A DNA stretch of 64,000 bases from Lycium barbarum (GCF_019175385.1 NC_083344.1:4502965-4566964); one strand, 5' to 3'; shown: positions 52,680 through 64,000, counted from the stretch's first letter. Notes: generated by a model from the sequence alone, not told the origin. A program made the numbers and translations.

Positions 52680-53195
52680 AAAGTTATATTTTTAACACTT
52701 TGACCCAAGCTTTATTTTTTACACTTTGCCCCCAAGTTTTGTTTTTAACACTTTGACCCACCCATATAAACCCTACAGAGCCAAAAAAACGCGCCAATTT
52801 TTCTGTTTGCCTACGTCATTTTCACCATTTTTGGCTCTTCTTTTTTGCTTCGTTTCTTCTGCTTCTTGTTGCTTCTTCTTCTTATTCTGCTGCTCGTTTC
52901 TTCTTCTTCTTCTTCTTCGTCTGCCATTGTTGCTCAAGGAAGAAAAAAACAAGACCACCCGATTTTGTAATTTTTTGACTGGATTTCATTCGTGTAGCAC
53001 TGGGAATTACTTTATAGGTGTTTCCTCTCATTACATTGTTCTACTTTCTTCTTCTTTTTCTTCTTCTTCTTCGTCCGCCATTGTTGCTCAAGAAAGAAAA
53101 AAAACGTGACCACCCGATTTTGCAATTTTTTGACTGGATTTTGTTGGTGTAGCACTGGCAATTACTTCATAAGTTTTTTCCGCTCATTTGGTAAG
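52680..53195. repeat. Pyrimidine-rich tandem duplication, possibly near the left end of MULE 2
   Basis: A unit with GCCATTGTTGCTCAAGGAAG, ACCACCCGATTTTG and TTTTTTGACTGGATTT occurs twice (about 52906-53055 and 53066-53190). Upstream, the word ACACTTTG(A/C)CCC recurs. The Ser/Phe-rich open frame here comes from CTT repeats and is not credible. Confidence 0.55.
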
Positions 53196-53254
53196 TACAA
53201 CAATGCTATTTTATTTCAATTTTTCATCTGGGTATAAATCTACTGATTTTCCAA

Positions 53255-53905
53255 CAACTTACAGTAGTTGTTGTAGTTCTTGCAACAGATAATGTGATTG
53301 TTGCAACTTCCACTTGTTGCAACAACTCAACGATCTGTTGGAGTCAGCTTCAGTTTTTGTCTGAAACAGAAGCTGCTTCCAACAGATTATTGACTTGCTG
53401 CAACAAGTTGTATACTTGTTGCAACAAGTTGTATACTTGTTGCAACAGGTGTTCCACTTGTTGCAACAACTCAACGATCTGTTGGAGTCACCTTCAGTTT
53501 TTGTCTGAAACAGAACCCAAAAAACTAAAACTGCTTCCAACAGATTATTGACTTGCTGCAACAAGTGGAATACTTGTTGCAACAAGTAGCCAACTTGTTG
53601 CAGCAAGTCAATAATCTGTTGGACATCTTCAACAGTCTGAAACAAAACCCAAAAAACTGAAGCTGCTTCCAACAAATTATTGACTTGCTACAACAAGTGT
53701 ACTACTTGTTGCAATAGGTAATACACTTGTTGCAACAACTCGCTAATCCGTTGGACATCTTCAACAGTCTGAAACATTATCCCAAAAAAACTGAAGCTGA
53801 CTCAAACAGATTAGTGACTTGTTGCAACAATTTTATTACCTGTTGCAACAAGTAGTCCACTTGTTCCAACAAGTCAATAATCTGTTAGAACAACTGCTCC
53901 AACTG
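53255..53905. repeat. GTTGCAAC 21-bp-period array, upstream of the MULE 2 transposase
   Basis: ACTTGTTGCAACAAGTTGTAT-type units follow each other every 21 bases at 53397-53470 and recur with ATCTGTTGGA variants throughout. A roughly 170-bp block is itself repeated (CTGAAACAGAA and GAAGCTGCTTCCAACA). Cys-rich open frames on both strands are products of this repeat. Confidence 0.85.
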
Positions 53906-55383
53906 TTTCATTTTGTTATAGATTGGTATATACTCTCATGACCAATTTTTTGTTAAACAAAATATCTTCAGGTACCTCGAACACCACTAACGGGGGACTC
54001 AATAACAATAGGGGTTGATTTTTATGGTGAATGGATAGAGAAGAACAATCGATATAGGCGATGGAAGGGTAGTGACACGTTAGAGACGATAGCGATGACT
54101 GTCCAAAGAAATGTTATGTTTGATGATTTTGTGAACCTAATCATCACCTATTGCGAATTAACTTGCGAACCAAAAGATCTTGCCATCACTTGCATGCACA
54201 ACGCTTTTGAAAATCAGAGGGTCTTGCCATTTAAGATAACTGATCAGGTTCGTTTGTGTGCTTATTTGAATGATGTAGCTAGGCCCATTTTAAGGGTATA
54301 CGTTGTTGGAAGCTCGGAACCACAATTTATCTCAAGACCAACAAGATGTGTTAAATAATGAATTAGATGGGGTGGATGTGGATATCCCAAATAATGGAAG
54401 TGGGGCTGACCTGATTCCTAGACCCGAAGTTGCGAGCAATACAGTGGGCACTACACAATCACTACAGTCTAGCCATATTCAAGATGATGAAACAGGTTTT
54501 TATAAAGGAATGTCATTCAAGAACAAGGAAGCACTAGCAACTTCATTGAAACTTGCTTGCCTGAAGAAAGATTTTAGAATCAAGAAGGTGATTAATTCGC
54601 GTACTGTGTATTGCTTCAGATGTGTACATCCGGAGTGCAAGTGGTGGCTGAGGGCTGTGAAGCTTTTAAGTTCTGACAGATTTTGTATCAGAACCTATAT
54701 AAAGCATCACACATGTGGTTCTGAGCACATTACGAGCCATAATCCACACGCTACTGCGAAAGTAATTAGTGAATACTTCAAAGATAAGTTTCCTTACGGT
54801 AAAGGCCCATCTACAAAAGATATGAGTCAATCAATCCGTACATATTTGGGTTGTAAGGTAAGTTATTGGAAGGGCATGGAGATTGCAAAGGCTTTGACAA
54901 AGGGGACACATGAGCATGGGTATGCGGTGCTTTATGCGTACCGTTATATGCTTCGTTCTGCAAATCCAGGAAGTAAGACGTCATTAAAGGTTGATGAAAA
55001 TGAGAAGTTCAAGTACTTTTTTGTAGCCTATAAGGCTTGGATGCTTGGTTTTGCGCAAATGAAAAAAGTCATAGCTGTCGATGGGACATTCTTGAGGAGC
55101 AAGTACGAAGGAGTGTTGTTGTCAGCAGTCGCACAAGATGCGGAGAATCATATTTTTGCAGTGGCATTTTGTGTAGTGGACAAGGAGTGTGATGCTTCGT
55201 ACAAATATTTTTTTGAACAAATGTGAAGCTATATAGAGGATACCCCTGAGTTGTGCATAATTTATGATAGACATCCAAGTATTAAAAAGGCGGTTTCAGT
55301 TGTCTTCCCTACATGTCATTATGGTTTTTGCATGAGGCACCCAGGGGAAAATTTGAGAACCACCTTTCACAATGGGGCGGTTA

Positions 55384-57805
55384 TGTCACGACCCGACTAG
55401 GGGGCCGCGACGAGCACCCGGCGCTATCCCCACCCGGGCACCCCCTTGACATACTTTACATAATATCTAGGTGATCCATAAATCAATTCATGCATTCTAG
55501 TCATCAATCATATTAGTCCCATTGGATGACAATCATCTTGGATAACATCATAGGCATCTATGCCACATCAAATGTACAAGGCCGATGAGGCCAACAAAAC
55601 GATATACCAAACATAGGCCGACAAGGCCAAACATATCTACCCACATACACATGTCTACGAGCCTCTAAGAAGAGTATAACATATCACATGAGCGGGACAT
55701 GACCCCGCTATGCCCATAATTTTGTACATAAAAGAATAAGTACCCAAAAGCTACGGCTCCGAATGAAATGGAGCTCTGCTATGAAATCTCTGAGAAAGCA
55801 GCTATGGATCAAGTCTGTCTCCCTGCGCACCTGCGGGCATGACGCAGCGTCCACAAACAAAAGGACATCAGTACGAAGAATGTACTGAGTATGTAAAGCA
55901 TGATCAACGTCGATATAGAAGCATAATGAACAACATATAAAGTAGCATGGGAGGGGAGACAATAATATCATCATCATGGCACTTACTTGCTTTCCATAGG
56001 GACATTCCGTTTCTATTGCGTATCTGTATACATACATCCATATCCGTACTTAATTACCCTCATAATCATTTACGTAACATGTTCGTACTCTTAATGATGT
56101 CATATACATAGCATATACACATATATACAGATATACGTAGCATACCCGACCATGAAGGTTCGGTGTTTCATACATACTTGGCCAACCAAGGCTCAAGGTT
56201 ATATCTACCTGGCCCTACCAAGGCATCAGGGTTATCCGTACCATCTGCAGATGTGCGCGCGCGTTACGTAATCATATACATACTTATACATATATTTTAC
56301 CCGGCGTTATAAGCTCGGGGTTTCATTATAGCCCTTCATAGGCACACATAAGTATAATAGCCCATAGGCACCTTTAGCATCATTATTATTACCATCATCA
56401 TTACTATCATCATCATTACTATCATCATCATTATCGTTACGTCTATATTATAGGCTTACTCGTCATATGAGGAGCGTAGTACAATCGTAGTACATATCAA
56501 GGATCGTGAGCTTACTAGCTCGGAAGATCAATCATTGAAGAAATCATAGACTTATAGAGGATTTAGACGTTTGGACAAAGAATCATGCCTTATGAAAGAA
56601 GGGTTAGCCTTACATACCTTTTCGCCGAACTATTCTACACTTGCACGTACTCCTTCGATGCTCACGTTTCTACCTTCATTAAGGTCACACTATCATTAGA
56701 ATCGATAGCTAGCATATATGGCTAAAGCTAGAGAAAATCGGACATCATCTCCTTTATTTATACAACATTTGTCCATATCGTAATTCAACTCCCAAACGTC
56801 AACAATACATTCACAATATCACAACAATAGCTTTTAGTCATCTACATTATCCACATTCTCAATTTACTTTCATTCATTCATATTCACGGTCACAACACCC
56901 AACTTCGTCCATTCATTTACAAGGCCCATTCCATGGTCTTAACGTCATTTACAACACATTCATGTCACAACACAACAACAATTATGATTCAATTCAAACT
57001 ATTTCTCAAAAACGTCACTATTCATCATTCATGACCCATTTTGCTATACTCTTCTAATAACCAAGTATTTTAACTCTCAAATACCTTAAACAACATATAA
57101 ATATCATGAATATTACCTTAGATGTTGTAGGAACAAGCCTTAGTTGATAATACTCCACTTGAGCAAAAACCCTAGTTTTCCTCCATTGGATTTCTTGACT
57201 TGAATGACCTTTAATGGGTTTCCTTACTCTTGATTCACTTGATTTATGTTGTTGATGGCTTATAATCCTTGAAAACTTGTATAATAAATGTACAGAAATG
57301 TTTTAGAGAGGGGGATGAAATGTGGAAATGATTTTGTGAACTTGGTCCCTTATTTAGTAACCCATGACTGATCTGTCGGGGTCCATTCTACGGTCCGTAT
57401 AATCGACCGTAAAACTGGCCCAGTGATTATTCTTTTCTGTGACAACTTGACGGTTCATTATACAGTCCGTATAAATTTATACGGTCCATATAATGGACCG
57501 TAAAACTCACCTTTCCACCACTTCATTCTGTGACACTTCTACGGTTCATTATACGGCCGTAAAACCATTATACGGTCCGTATAATCGACCGTATAATCCA
57601 TCAGTTCACTGAGTCTTATTTTTGTCACTTCGTTTAATCTCCGATCCTCATGGAACCTTCTTAACACTTGTTTAACACTTATTAACAATCTAAGGGACGT
57701 TACAACTCTTTCCCAAAACGCCTTAAGTCCTCATTAACTCGTTACTCGTATTTCCACTAGTTCATTCACTTGCGTACCAACGGAAGATTTTTCCGAGGTG
57801 TAACA
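55384..57805. mobile_element. Solo LTR, 2.4 kb, nested in the MULE 2 transposase
   Basis: The insert starts TGTCACGACCCGAC and ends GAGGTGTAACA (TG...CA), with GGTTA on both sides (55379-55383 and 57806-57810). Removing it restores the transposase reading frame across the site. It has no gag or pol. The unequal base composition and long length suggest a Ty3-type LTR left by recombination, but the family is inferred only. Segment 57380-57600 holds several copies of the palindromic ACGGTCCGTATAAT word. Confidence 0.9.
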
Positions 57806-57959
57806 GGTTATATCTCAATTTTATAAAGCAGCAAAAGCATACAATATTGATGTATTTAATGACCATTTCAATCAAATCAGAGATTTGGTTCCTGGGGCCG
57901 CCGAACATGTTGAACATGCTGGATTCCACAGATGGAGCAGGGCATTCTGCCCAGGAAAT

Positions 57960-58110
57960 AAGTATTTGCACATTTCTGTTTTCAACAAGTAACATATCTG
58001 CTGCAACTAATAGGTAACTTGTTGCGGCAGATATTGTACTTGTTGTGATTTTTGACAAAGCTGAGCCTCAGCCACCTGTTCCAACACTAATATGTTTGTT
58101 TTGTCAGGTA
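57960..58110. repeat. GTTGCAAC-type repeats in the last transposase intron
   Basis: Variants such as ATCTGCTGCAACTAATAGG and ACTTGTTGCGGCAGATATT fill the intron between the RAFCPG and YNFMTTN exons. Confidence 0.65.
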
Positions 58111-58851
58111 TAATTTTATGACGACAAACGCTGCTGAGTCGGTGAACTCAATGTTCAATGTTGAAAGAGAATTTCCCATTACTGCTCTATTTGATTCCAT
58201 AAACGGGAGGTTTACTGAGAAATATCATGAGAAGCATATGGAGTTCATCGACTCACCAACCATCTTTGTTCCCTTAATAGAAAAAAATATCAAAATTTGT
58301 CAACTTGGGAAATAAGTTATTGGCCCATCAAATTGTCAGCTACAAGTTCAGCGTCATCGGCCACGGTTCAGTTGCAACAGTCGATCTGCAAAGAAGATCT
58401 TGTACTTGTAGAGTTTTTTATCTGGACAAAATACCTTGCCCACATGCTATGGCAGCGCTTCGAGTCCAATATGGTGAAGACTTTGGAAGGCGAATTTATG
58501 ACTACTCATCTTCATATTATAGGGTGGAGAATTACATAATTTCATACTGTGAGGAAATGAATCCCGTGTCTTCTGAAGAATCTTGGGAAGTTCCTATGGA
58601 GATTTTAGAGAGAGAAATATCTCCTCCACATGTTGATCCGAGCAAATCGGGAAGAAGACGGACAAAGAGGAGGCGTGGAATTGGGGAATCATTTGCAACG
58701 AGGAAAAACCAATGCTCCATATGCAAAACAGCTGGCCATAAAAAAACTACATGCCCAAATCAAATTGTTCCTTAGTTGTTAAATTTGTAATGTCTTGTAA
58801 TAATAATTACTATTGTTTCTGTTTGTGAAATTGGATTTTATGACATTTTTT

Positions 58852-59655
58852 TGTGTTCGGTTCGGTGTTCGGTTTCGAATTTCCGGTTTTTTGATTTTTT
58901 CGGTTTTACCGAAAATTTAATATATTTTTTTTTCTTGGATGCAATTGCCTTTCTGCTATCTTTTTTTTTTCCAGTTTTATTCTGTAGAAGTGCAGTAAGT
59001 ATATAAGTATAGTTTTCTTCAATGTATTTGCCTTTTCTGCTAGCTTTTTTCTCAGTTTAATTGTGTAGAAATGTTCTTATTGTATAGCTCTTGTTTAATG
59101 CTAGTTTTAGCTTAAGCCTGTAGTAAATATAGGTAACTTTTCGTACTCTGTATTTTTAGTTTGGTTTGGATCTTTTTATATATATTGATTGACATGAGTT
59201 TAAATGGAATGACAAGATCCATGAAACAAACTAGAGTCCCTTACTGTTCTATTGGAAAGAAGTTTGGAATTATTCCAAACTAATCAGCCATTGCGTCAAA
59301 AGAATTGAATGCAACAGAATGCATTTGGCAATATAGTCAACAATATAAGAAGTTGGTTGATGGCTGCTGCTGGTGGCTGCTGGTTGCTGGCTGCTGCGGC
59401 TGCTGACTGCTGCTGTTGATACTTGATCATGAATCATTTAGTAACGGGTGACTATTGCTTAACCAATGCCAAAAAACCGAATTAGAAAACCGAAACCGAA
59501 CCGAACCAAACTTCAAAACACCGTACCGAACCGAACTAATTCGGTGCGGTGTTCGATTTCCACTTTAAAAAAATCAAAACCGAAACACCGAACCGAACTT
59601 TGAAAAAACCGAACTTTGAAAAAACCGAACCGAACAACCGAACGCCCACCCCTAG
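58852..59655. mobile_element. Element with inverted CCGAACCGAA-rich ends
   Basis: The left side has TTCGGTTCGGTGTTCGG and TTTTCGGTTTTACCGAAAA; the right side has CCGAACCGAACTTTG and ends ACCGAACGCCCACCCCTAG. The inside includes CTG-rich repeats at 59360-59420. Confidence 0.55.
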
Positions 59656-59669
59656 TTTTCACCAAGTAA

Positions 59670-60050
59670 AAATTTTGTTGCAACAGTTGTGTAACTTGTT
59701 GGGATTTTCCCAACCAATGATCGGACTTGTTGCAGCAACTAACTTAACTTGGTTTTCCAACAAGTGACATGACTTGTTACAGTAAGTTATTTGGTATTTT
59801 GAGTTTTTACAACAAATGGAATGAGTTGTTGCAGAAACTCCTTAACTTGTTGTGTTTTATCCAACAAGTGATATGACTTGTTCAACAGGTATGTTACCTA
59901 CTGTAACAGATTATGCAATTGCTGCAACAGATTATGCAATTGCTGCAGCATATTATGCAATTGCTGCAGCAGATTATGCAATTGTTGCAACATATCATGA
60001 AATTGCTGCAACAGATCATGCACTTGTTGCAACAACTAAGATATAAGTCA
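59670..60050. repeat. GTTGCAAC 21-bp-period array in the MULE 2 spacer
   Basis: GCTGCAACAGATTATGCAATT and close variants repeat every 21 bases from 59910 to 60040; looser copies extend left to 59670. Confidence 0.85.
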
Positions 60051-60204
60051 CATATATTTAGTGATTAACCGAGGGAACCAATGATACTTAGTGTTAAACA
60101 AAGGGATTCAATGATATTTAGTGATCAATATATTTATCTACTAACATCTTTAATGGATTAAACTATAATTTCATTGATTAGATGGGTAATTCTAAGCATA
60201 TACC

Positions 60205-60968
60205 TCCCAGTTCCCAAATCGAGCGATCGTTGGAGTAATTTGATGAGAACTACTTGATTCGCCCAGATTTAGATGTAAACAAAGAAAAACAATGATATTT
60301 ATTGTTTACTATATGTACCTAACCAATTTGATGGTATCCTGAGTCAGGACATATGATCAACTAAGCGTATTCTTCCCAAATCGAGCGATCGTTAGAGTAA
60401 TTTGATGAGAACTACTTGATTCGCCCATATTTAGATGTAAACAAATAAAACCGATGATATTTATTGTTTACTATATGTTCCTAACCAATTTGATGGTATT
60501 TTGAGTTAGGACATATGATCAACTAAGCGTATTCTTCCCAAATCGAGCGATCGTTAGAGTAATTTGATGAGAACTACTTGATTCACCCATATTTAGATGT
60601 AAACAAAGAAAACCAATGATATTTATTGTTTTCGATATGTTCCTAACCAATTTGATGGTATTCTGAGTCAGGACATATGATCAACTAAACGCATTCTTCC
60701 CAAATCGAGCGATCGTTAGAGTAATTTGATGAGAACTACTTGATTCGCTCATATTTAGATGTAAACAAAGAAAACCAATGATATTTATTGTTTACTATAT
60801 GTACCTAACCAATTTGATGGTATTCTGAGTCAGGACATATGATCAACTAAGCGCATTCTTCCCAAATCGAGCGATCGTTGGAGTAATTTGATGAGAATTA
60901 CTTGATTCGCCCATATTTAGATATAAACAAAGAAAACCAACGATATTTATTGTTTACTATATGTAAGT
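60205..60968. repeat. Five-copy tandem repeat, 161-162 bp period
   Basis: The anchor CCCAAATCGAGCGATCGTT recurs near 60214, 60375, 60537, 60699 and 60860. Each unit also has GAACTACTTGATTCGCCC-type and CAATGATATTTATTGTTTAC-type words and differs from its neighbours by a few bases. Confidence 0.92.
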
Positions 60969-61350
60969 TGTTTAAACAGGTTACTCATCTGTTGCAATAG
61001 ATAATGCACTTGTTGCAACATATTATCAACTTGTTGCAACAACTAATCAATCTGTTGCAACAGATTACAAACTTGTTGCAACAGATGTGTTAGTTGTTGC
61101 AATGTCTTCAACAAATGGTAGATTTGTTGCAACAACTGACTCATCCGTTGCAACATGTCAGAAACTTGTTGCAATATATTATCAACTTGTTGCAACTTCT
61201 TCAACAGCAGTTAGATTTGTCGCAACAACTGACCCATATGTTGCAACAACTGAACCATCTGTTGCAACAGATTACCAACTTGTTGCAACAACTTACGCAT
61301 CTATTGTAACAGATTATCAACTTGTTGCAGCTTCTTCAACAACTGTTAGA
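60969..61350. repeat. GTTGCAAC 21-bp-period array in the MULE 2 spacer
   Basis: Consecutive units start every 21 bases from 60995 (ACTTGTTGCAACATATTATC, ATCTGTTGCAACAGATTAC and so on). Translated frames here (VATTDxx repeats of seven residues) only reflect the period. Confidence 0.9.
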
Positions 61351-61576
61351 TTTTGTGACTTATTTAAAACTACTGAACATAATGTATTGAACACAAATTA
61401 AATACTGAACACCTAATATATACTTAACAAAATGTCTTAGAAAGGTACTGAACATATAATATATACTTAAATTACATAATGTCATCAAGAAACACCTAAT
61501 GTATACTTAAATTGTTCAACAGGTCACATTTGGGCTCTAAAAAATGCAAAATCAATAAATTATTTATCAGCCCTTC

Positions 61577-63365
61577 TTAGGGCTCCAACGCCTTTTCAAT
61601 GACACCTAATGCCCATCTCCATTGCATCCTCCCTACATAGTAATCGCTGATTAGACTTTCGGGTTTCTTCACAGTTGTGCCGGTAAGCAAAGCCTCCATA
61701 AAAGCAATTGACCACGAACCACATGCCCTACTAGTGACATTGCGGGGGAGATTCTTTAGCCTATTGAATTCCCATGATTCATTGAGTAACTTTGCAGGCA
61801 AGTGTGCGAATATGCCACTCTGTTTCAATAACTTGGGCCACAATTCCACTACCGGCTGCATGAAACAAAAGAAATCATCATCTTCCTAGACAGGAACGTT
61901 GCAGTCATACCCATTTACCACTCCCTCTTCAATCATGAACTCGAGAGTGAAAAAATGTGTGATGTCAATATTCATCACTGTTAAAACCCTCTTTGCACCA
62001 GCCCACGAGCAGCCACTCGGGTAGGACCTAACACCCCTACAATAATCGACCATATCATCATCTCACTTGAATTCAGTAAGTCTAACCTTATTAGGCACGA
62101 CATTCAGAACTGTACTCTCTTTTGTCAATTCTGCGTACCTCTTGAGCATGTTGTTGTAAAAGTTGAGGTCCAGGATTATGTCAGTGGAATCATAGTACTC
62201 AGGGAAATTGATTTGCCTCATACGCATTAGAAGCAAGACTTCATCTACATACTAAAGTAAAAATAGTAAAACAGTTAGTTACTTGCTGCAACAGATTATC
62301 TACTTGTTGCAACAGCTAGTTAACTTGTTGCAACAGATTCAACAAAATAAAAGAACTGTTGCAACAACTAATTAACTTGTTGCAACAGATTATCTACTTG
62401 TTGCAATAACATACTGAATTAGATAGATATATACAAGTATTGAAACTTACCCAATCCTCCCACCAAATTTTCATGCTTGTCAAAGCCTTGAAGTTTGCTG
62501 CTCAAAATTTATGCATTGAGTACATGGTTTTCCCACTATTTTTGGATCTGATTGCAGTCTCAACCTTTTTCTTTCTTTGGGCATGTACAGGCTTGAAAAT
62601 GTCCACCTTCTTTAGCACGTTTGGCCCAACATCAAGAAGAGGAGTCTCAATTGACTTACTGGGAGTAGCAACAGATTTCTTGATCTAACTGATGCAAGTG
62701 CCTTGGCAATTTCTTTGCCCCTCCTCCGAACATGAACAAGAGTATAAGGTGAGGAAAGATTCTTTGATGGATTAATACCCCTCTTGGATATTAACCTCTG
62801 GATAGAAGTGTTTGTGGCTTCTTGGGCTTGCACCAATTCCTCCACCTTTCTAATTAAATTATCCATTTTGTCCTTGCAAGTGGTGCACTCACAAGCATAT
62901 GAGGGCACCTTAGAGGTACCGGCACCAACATCAGCAAATCTTCTACCACTCAATCCATCACCACTAAAATTACCACCAAATCTAGAAAAATCACTAAATC
63001 CAGCAACTGGAGTAAATCCACCAATATTAGCATCATCATCTCTTAATTTTTTCCCAGCAATACTTGCTGGGACATCATCACCAACACCACCACCACCACC
63101 AACAACAACATCAACAGGCTGAACAACACCACCAACAACATCACCACCACCAACAACAACATCACAACCACCACCAACAACAACATTACCACCAGCAACA
63201 TGACCACCACCAGCAGCAACAACCCTAGTAATGGCTGTCACTCCAGCTAATTCCCCTTTGAACCCATCAACCAATCTGTCAGGCACAGATTCTATGAGCA
63301 CAAAGGTGACAAGGCATGACATCTCCAACTCTTTTATTGTTGGGACAAGCCATGGGTTCACAACC
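61577..63365 (-). pseudogene. Ulp1-like protease of MULE 2, decayed, 5' part outside window
   Basis: The first visible exon starts at 63365 (VVNPWLVPTIKELEM), runs through a Gly/Val low-complexity part made by CAACACC-type repeats and a helical segment (KDKMDNLIRKVEELVQ), and reaches WWEDW at about 62449. After an intron (about 62448-62256) come YVDEVLLLMRMRQINFPEYY, the catalytic-His region (NIDITHFFTLEF), the Asp in NGYDCNVPV and the Cys in RACGSWSIAFMEALL. The DUF1985 part would lie beyond base 64000. Lesions: a frame change near 62685 and in-frame stops at 62502-62504 (TGA), 62063-62065 (TGA) and 61886-61888 (TAG). It is the counterpart of the gene at 1-4632 but much more damaged. Confidence 0.8.
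62270..62420. repeat. GTTGCAAC repeats inside the Ulp1-like gene intron
   Basis: GCTGCAACAGATTATCTACTT, GTTGCAACAGCTAGTTAACTT and GTTGCAACAACTAATTAACTT are 21-base units. One 31-base step interrupts the series. Confidence 0.88.
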
Positions 63366-63419
63366 TACAACAAGAAAGTAGATATATCAAAATGGTGTTA
63401 AATCATGAAAAGCAAAACC

Positions 63420-63965
63420 TATTTAAAATAAGTTATCAGGTTGTTGCAAAAGATTACACATCTGTTGGACATTATCCAACAGATAGGTAACTTGTTGCAG
63501 CTAGTATCTCATCTGTTGGAAATTTTCCAATAGATGGGTAACTTGTTGCGGCAGTTTGCTCATCTGTTGGATATTGTCCAACAAATTAATAACTTGTTGC
63601 AACAGATTATTGTACTTGTTGTAAAAACTTATTGTAACAGATTCAGAAGTTATCAAATTAGCAAATAAAGTGATCTGTTGCAACAGTTGTGGTACTTGTT
63701 GGAAATTGTCCAATAGATTGGTACCTTGTTGCAGCAGGTTTATCATATGTTGGACATTTTCCAACAAATGGGTAACTTGTTGGAGCAAGTTACTCATCTG
63801 TTGTAAAAAACTAGTTGCATGTTATAACAAATTCATCTGTTGGGTAACTTGTTGCAATAGGTTAATGTCCACCAGATGCATAACTTATTGCAACAGATGC
63901 ATGTGTTATTGCAGCAGATTACAAAATCTGTTGCAACAACTAGTCATCTGTTGTGTTCTAATGCT
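63420..63965. repeat. GTTGCAAC / GTTGGA repeats upstream of the Ulp1-like exon
   Basis: 21-base GTTGCAAC-type units alternate with about 30-base units built on ATCTGTTGGACATTATCCAA, itself a small palindrome. The region is probably intronic between the DUF1985 part and the exon at 63365. Confidence 0.8.
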
Positions 63966-64000
63966 TACAGCTTCCTTAGGGGGGTTGAAAAGGTCAACAC

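Larger units (their letters stand above)
53972..58775 (+). pseudogene. MURA-type MULE transposase, broken and interrupted by a solo LTR
   Basis: Reading starts after an acceptor at 53971 (frame VPRTPLTGDS). Domain order: N-terminal region, zinc-binding YCFRCVHPECKWWLRAV, first catalytic Asp in KVIAVDGTFLRSKYEG, second in CIIYDRHPSIKKAV, catalytic Glu in TTNAAESVNSM, SWIM finger CTCRVFYLDKIPCPHAMAAL and zinc knuckle CSICKTAGHKKTTC near the end. Lesions: a 5-base loss near 54315 relative to the copy at 49.8 kb, TGA at 55224-55226, the LTR insertion at 55384-57805, and a frame change near 58300. The last intron (about 57957-58108) has a good acceptor but no GT at the expected donor. The exon before 53972 was not identified. 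Confidence 0.85.
52680..64000. mobile_element. Ulp1-carrying MULE, copy 2, right end outside window
   Basis: The transposase on + (53972-58775) and the Ulp1-like gene on - (63365-61577, continuing past the edge) converge, the same design as the element at the left of the window. All non-coding parts inspected carry a 21-bp-period GTTGCAAC array. The left boundary is a guess, since the right terminus is not in the window. Confidence 0.75.

Noticed and set aside
52726..53109. 127-residue Ser/Phe/Leu-rich open frame
   Set aside because: It is driven by CTT repeats in a tandemly duplicated segment; no recognisable domain.
53259..53675. Cys-rich open frames (CCNK and LLQQ repeats) on both strands
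   Set aside because: They are translations of the GTTGCAAC repeat in different frames; no start context, conserved domain or splice structure supports a protein.
60205..60968. CRISPR-like array
   Set aside because: The units are full tandem repeats with no constant repeat/unique spacer pattern, and the genome is a plant's.
61087..61401. Open frame with VATTDxx heptad repeats
   Set aside because: The seven-residue period is just the 21-bp DNA repeat read as codons.
63080..63230. Glycine-rich protein on the minus strand as a separate gene
   Set aside because: The Gly/Val run is the low-complexity middle of the Ulp1-like pseudogene, generated by ACC/CAACAC repeats.

Overview
The window is nuclear DNA of a dicot plant, almost certainly a member of the Solanaceae. 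It has intron-rich genes with GT-AG junctions, plant versions of housekeeping proteins (QCR8, RPL10/uL16, a B3 regulator, a CYP76-like P450), AT-rich intergenic DNA, and repeats I know from solanaceous genomes: an Au-type SINE, RTE-type LINE 3' tails, Stowaway and Tourist-like MITEs, and a palindromic MITE with TTGCTCGGAC ends. I cannot name the species.

Layout. 1-~8.9 kb: a MULE DNA transposon with a Ulp1-like cysteine protease gene on + (open at the left edge) and a decayed MURA-type transposase on -, converging. 9.2-15.8 kb: QCR8, whose 6.4-kb intron holds a degenerate tandem array, a broken second exon 1, a truncated LINE, an Au SINE and a MITE. 16-20.5 kb: MITEs and AT-rich DNA. 21.3-25.8 kb: a seven-exon B3-domain gene. 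27.5-30.1 kb: RPL10 copy A (-). 30.2-41.5 kb: duplicated promoter pieces, MITEs, a retroelement-like gene remnant, foldback elements. 41.6-44.0 kb: a CYP76-like P450 with an apparently new intron. 45.8-46.4 kb: a hAT transposase fragment. 46.9-48.9 kb: RPL10 copy B (-), which appears to encode the same protein as copy A, followed by a duplicated RPL10 first exon with a MULE fragment at the joint. 51-53 kb: foldback and pyrimidine-rich repeats. ~53-64 kb: a second Ulp1-carrying MULE with transposase on + and protease on -, both broken, with a 2.4-kb solo LTR nested in the transposase.

The most interesting signal is in the two MULEs. Every non-coding compartment I inspected in each (introns of both genes and intergenic spacers) is rich in a short element-specific word repeated at a fixed small step: an AAATATA/TATATTT word every 11 bp in the first, and the perfect palindrome GTTGCAAC every 21 bp in the second. 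The steps are close to one and two DNA helical turns. The coding exons I read do not show these arrays. A second strong observation is the P450 exon, where a tandem duplication of a segment carrying AGGT appears to have created a phase-0 intron. The genes form no operon; the housekeeping genes are independent, and several carry site II (TGGGCY) and telo-box motifs typical of plant ribosomal and mitochondrial protein promoters.
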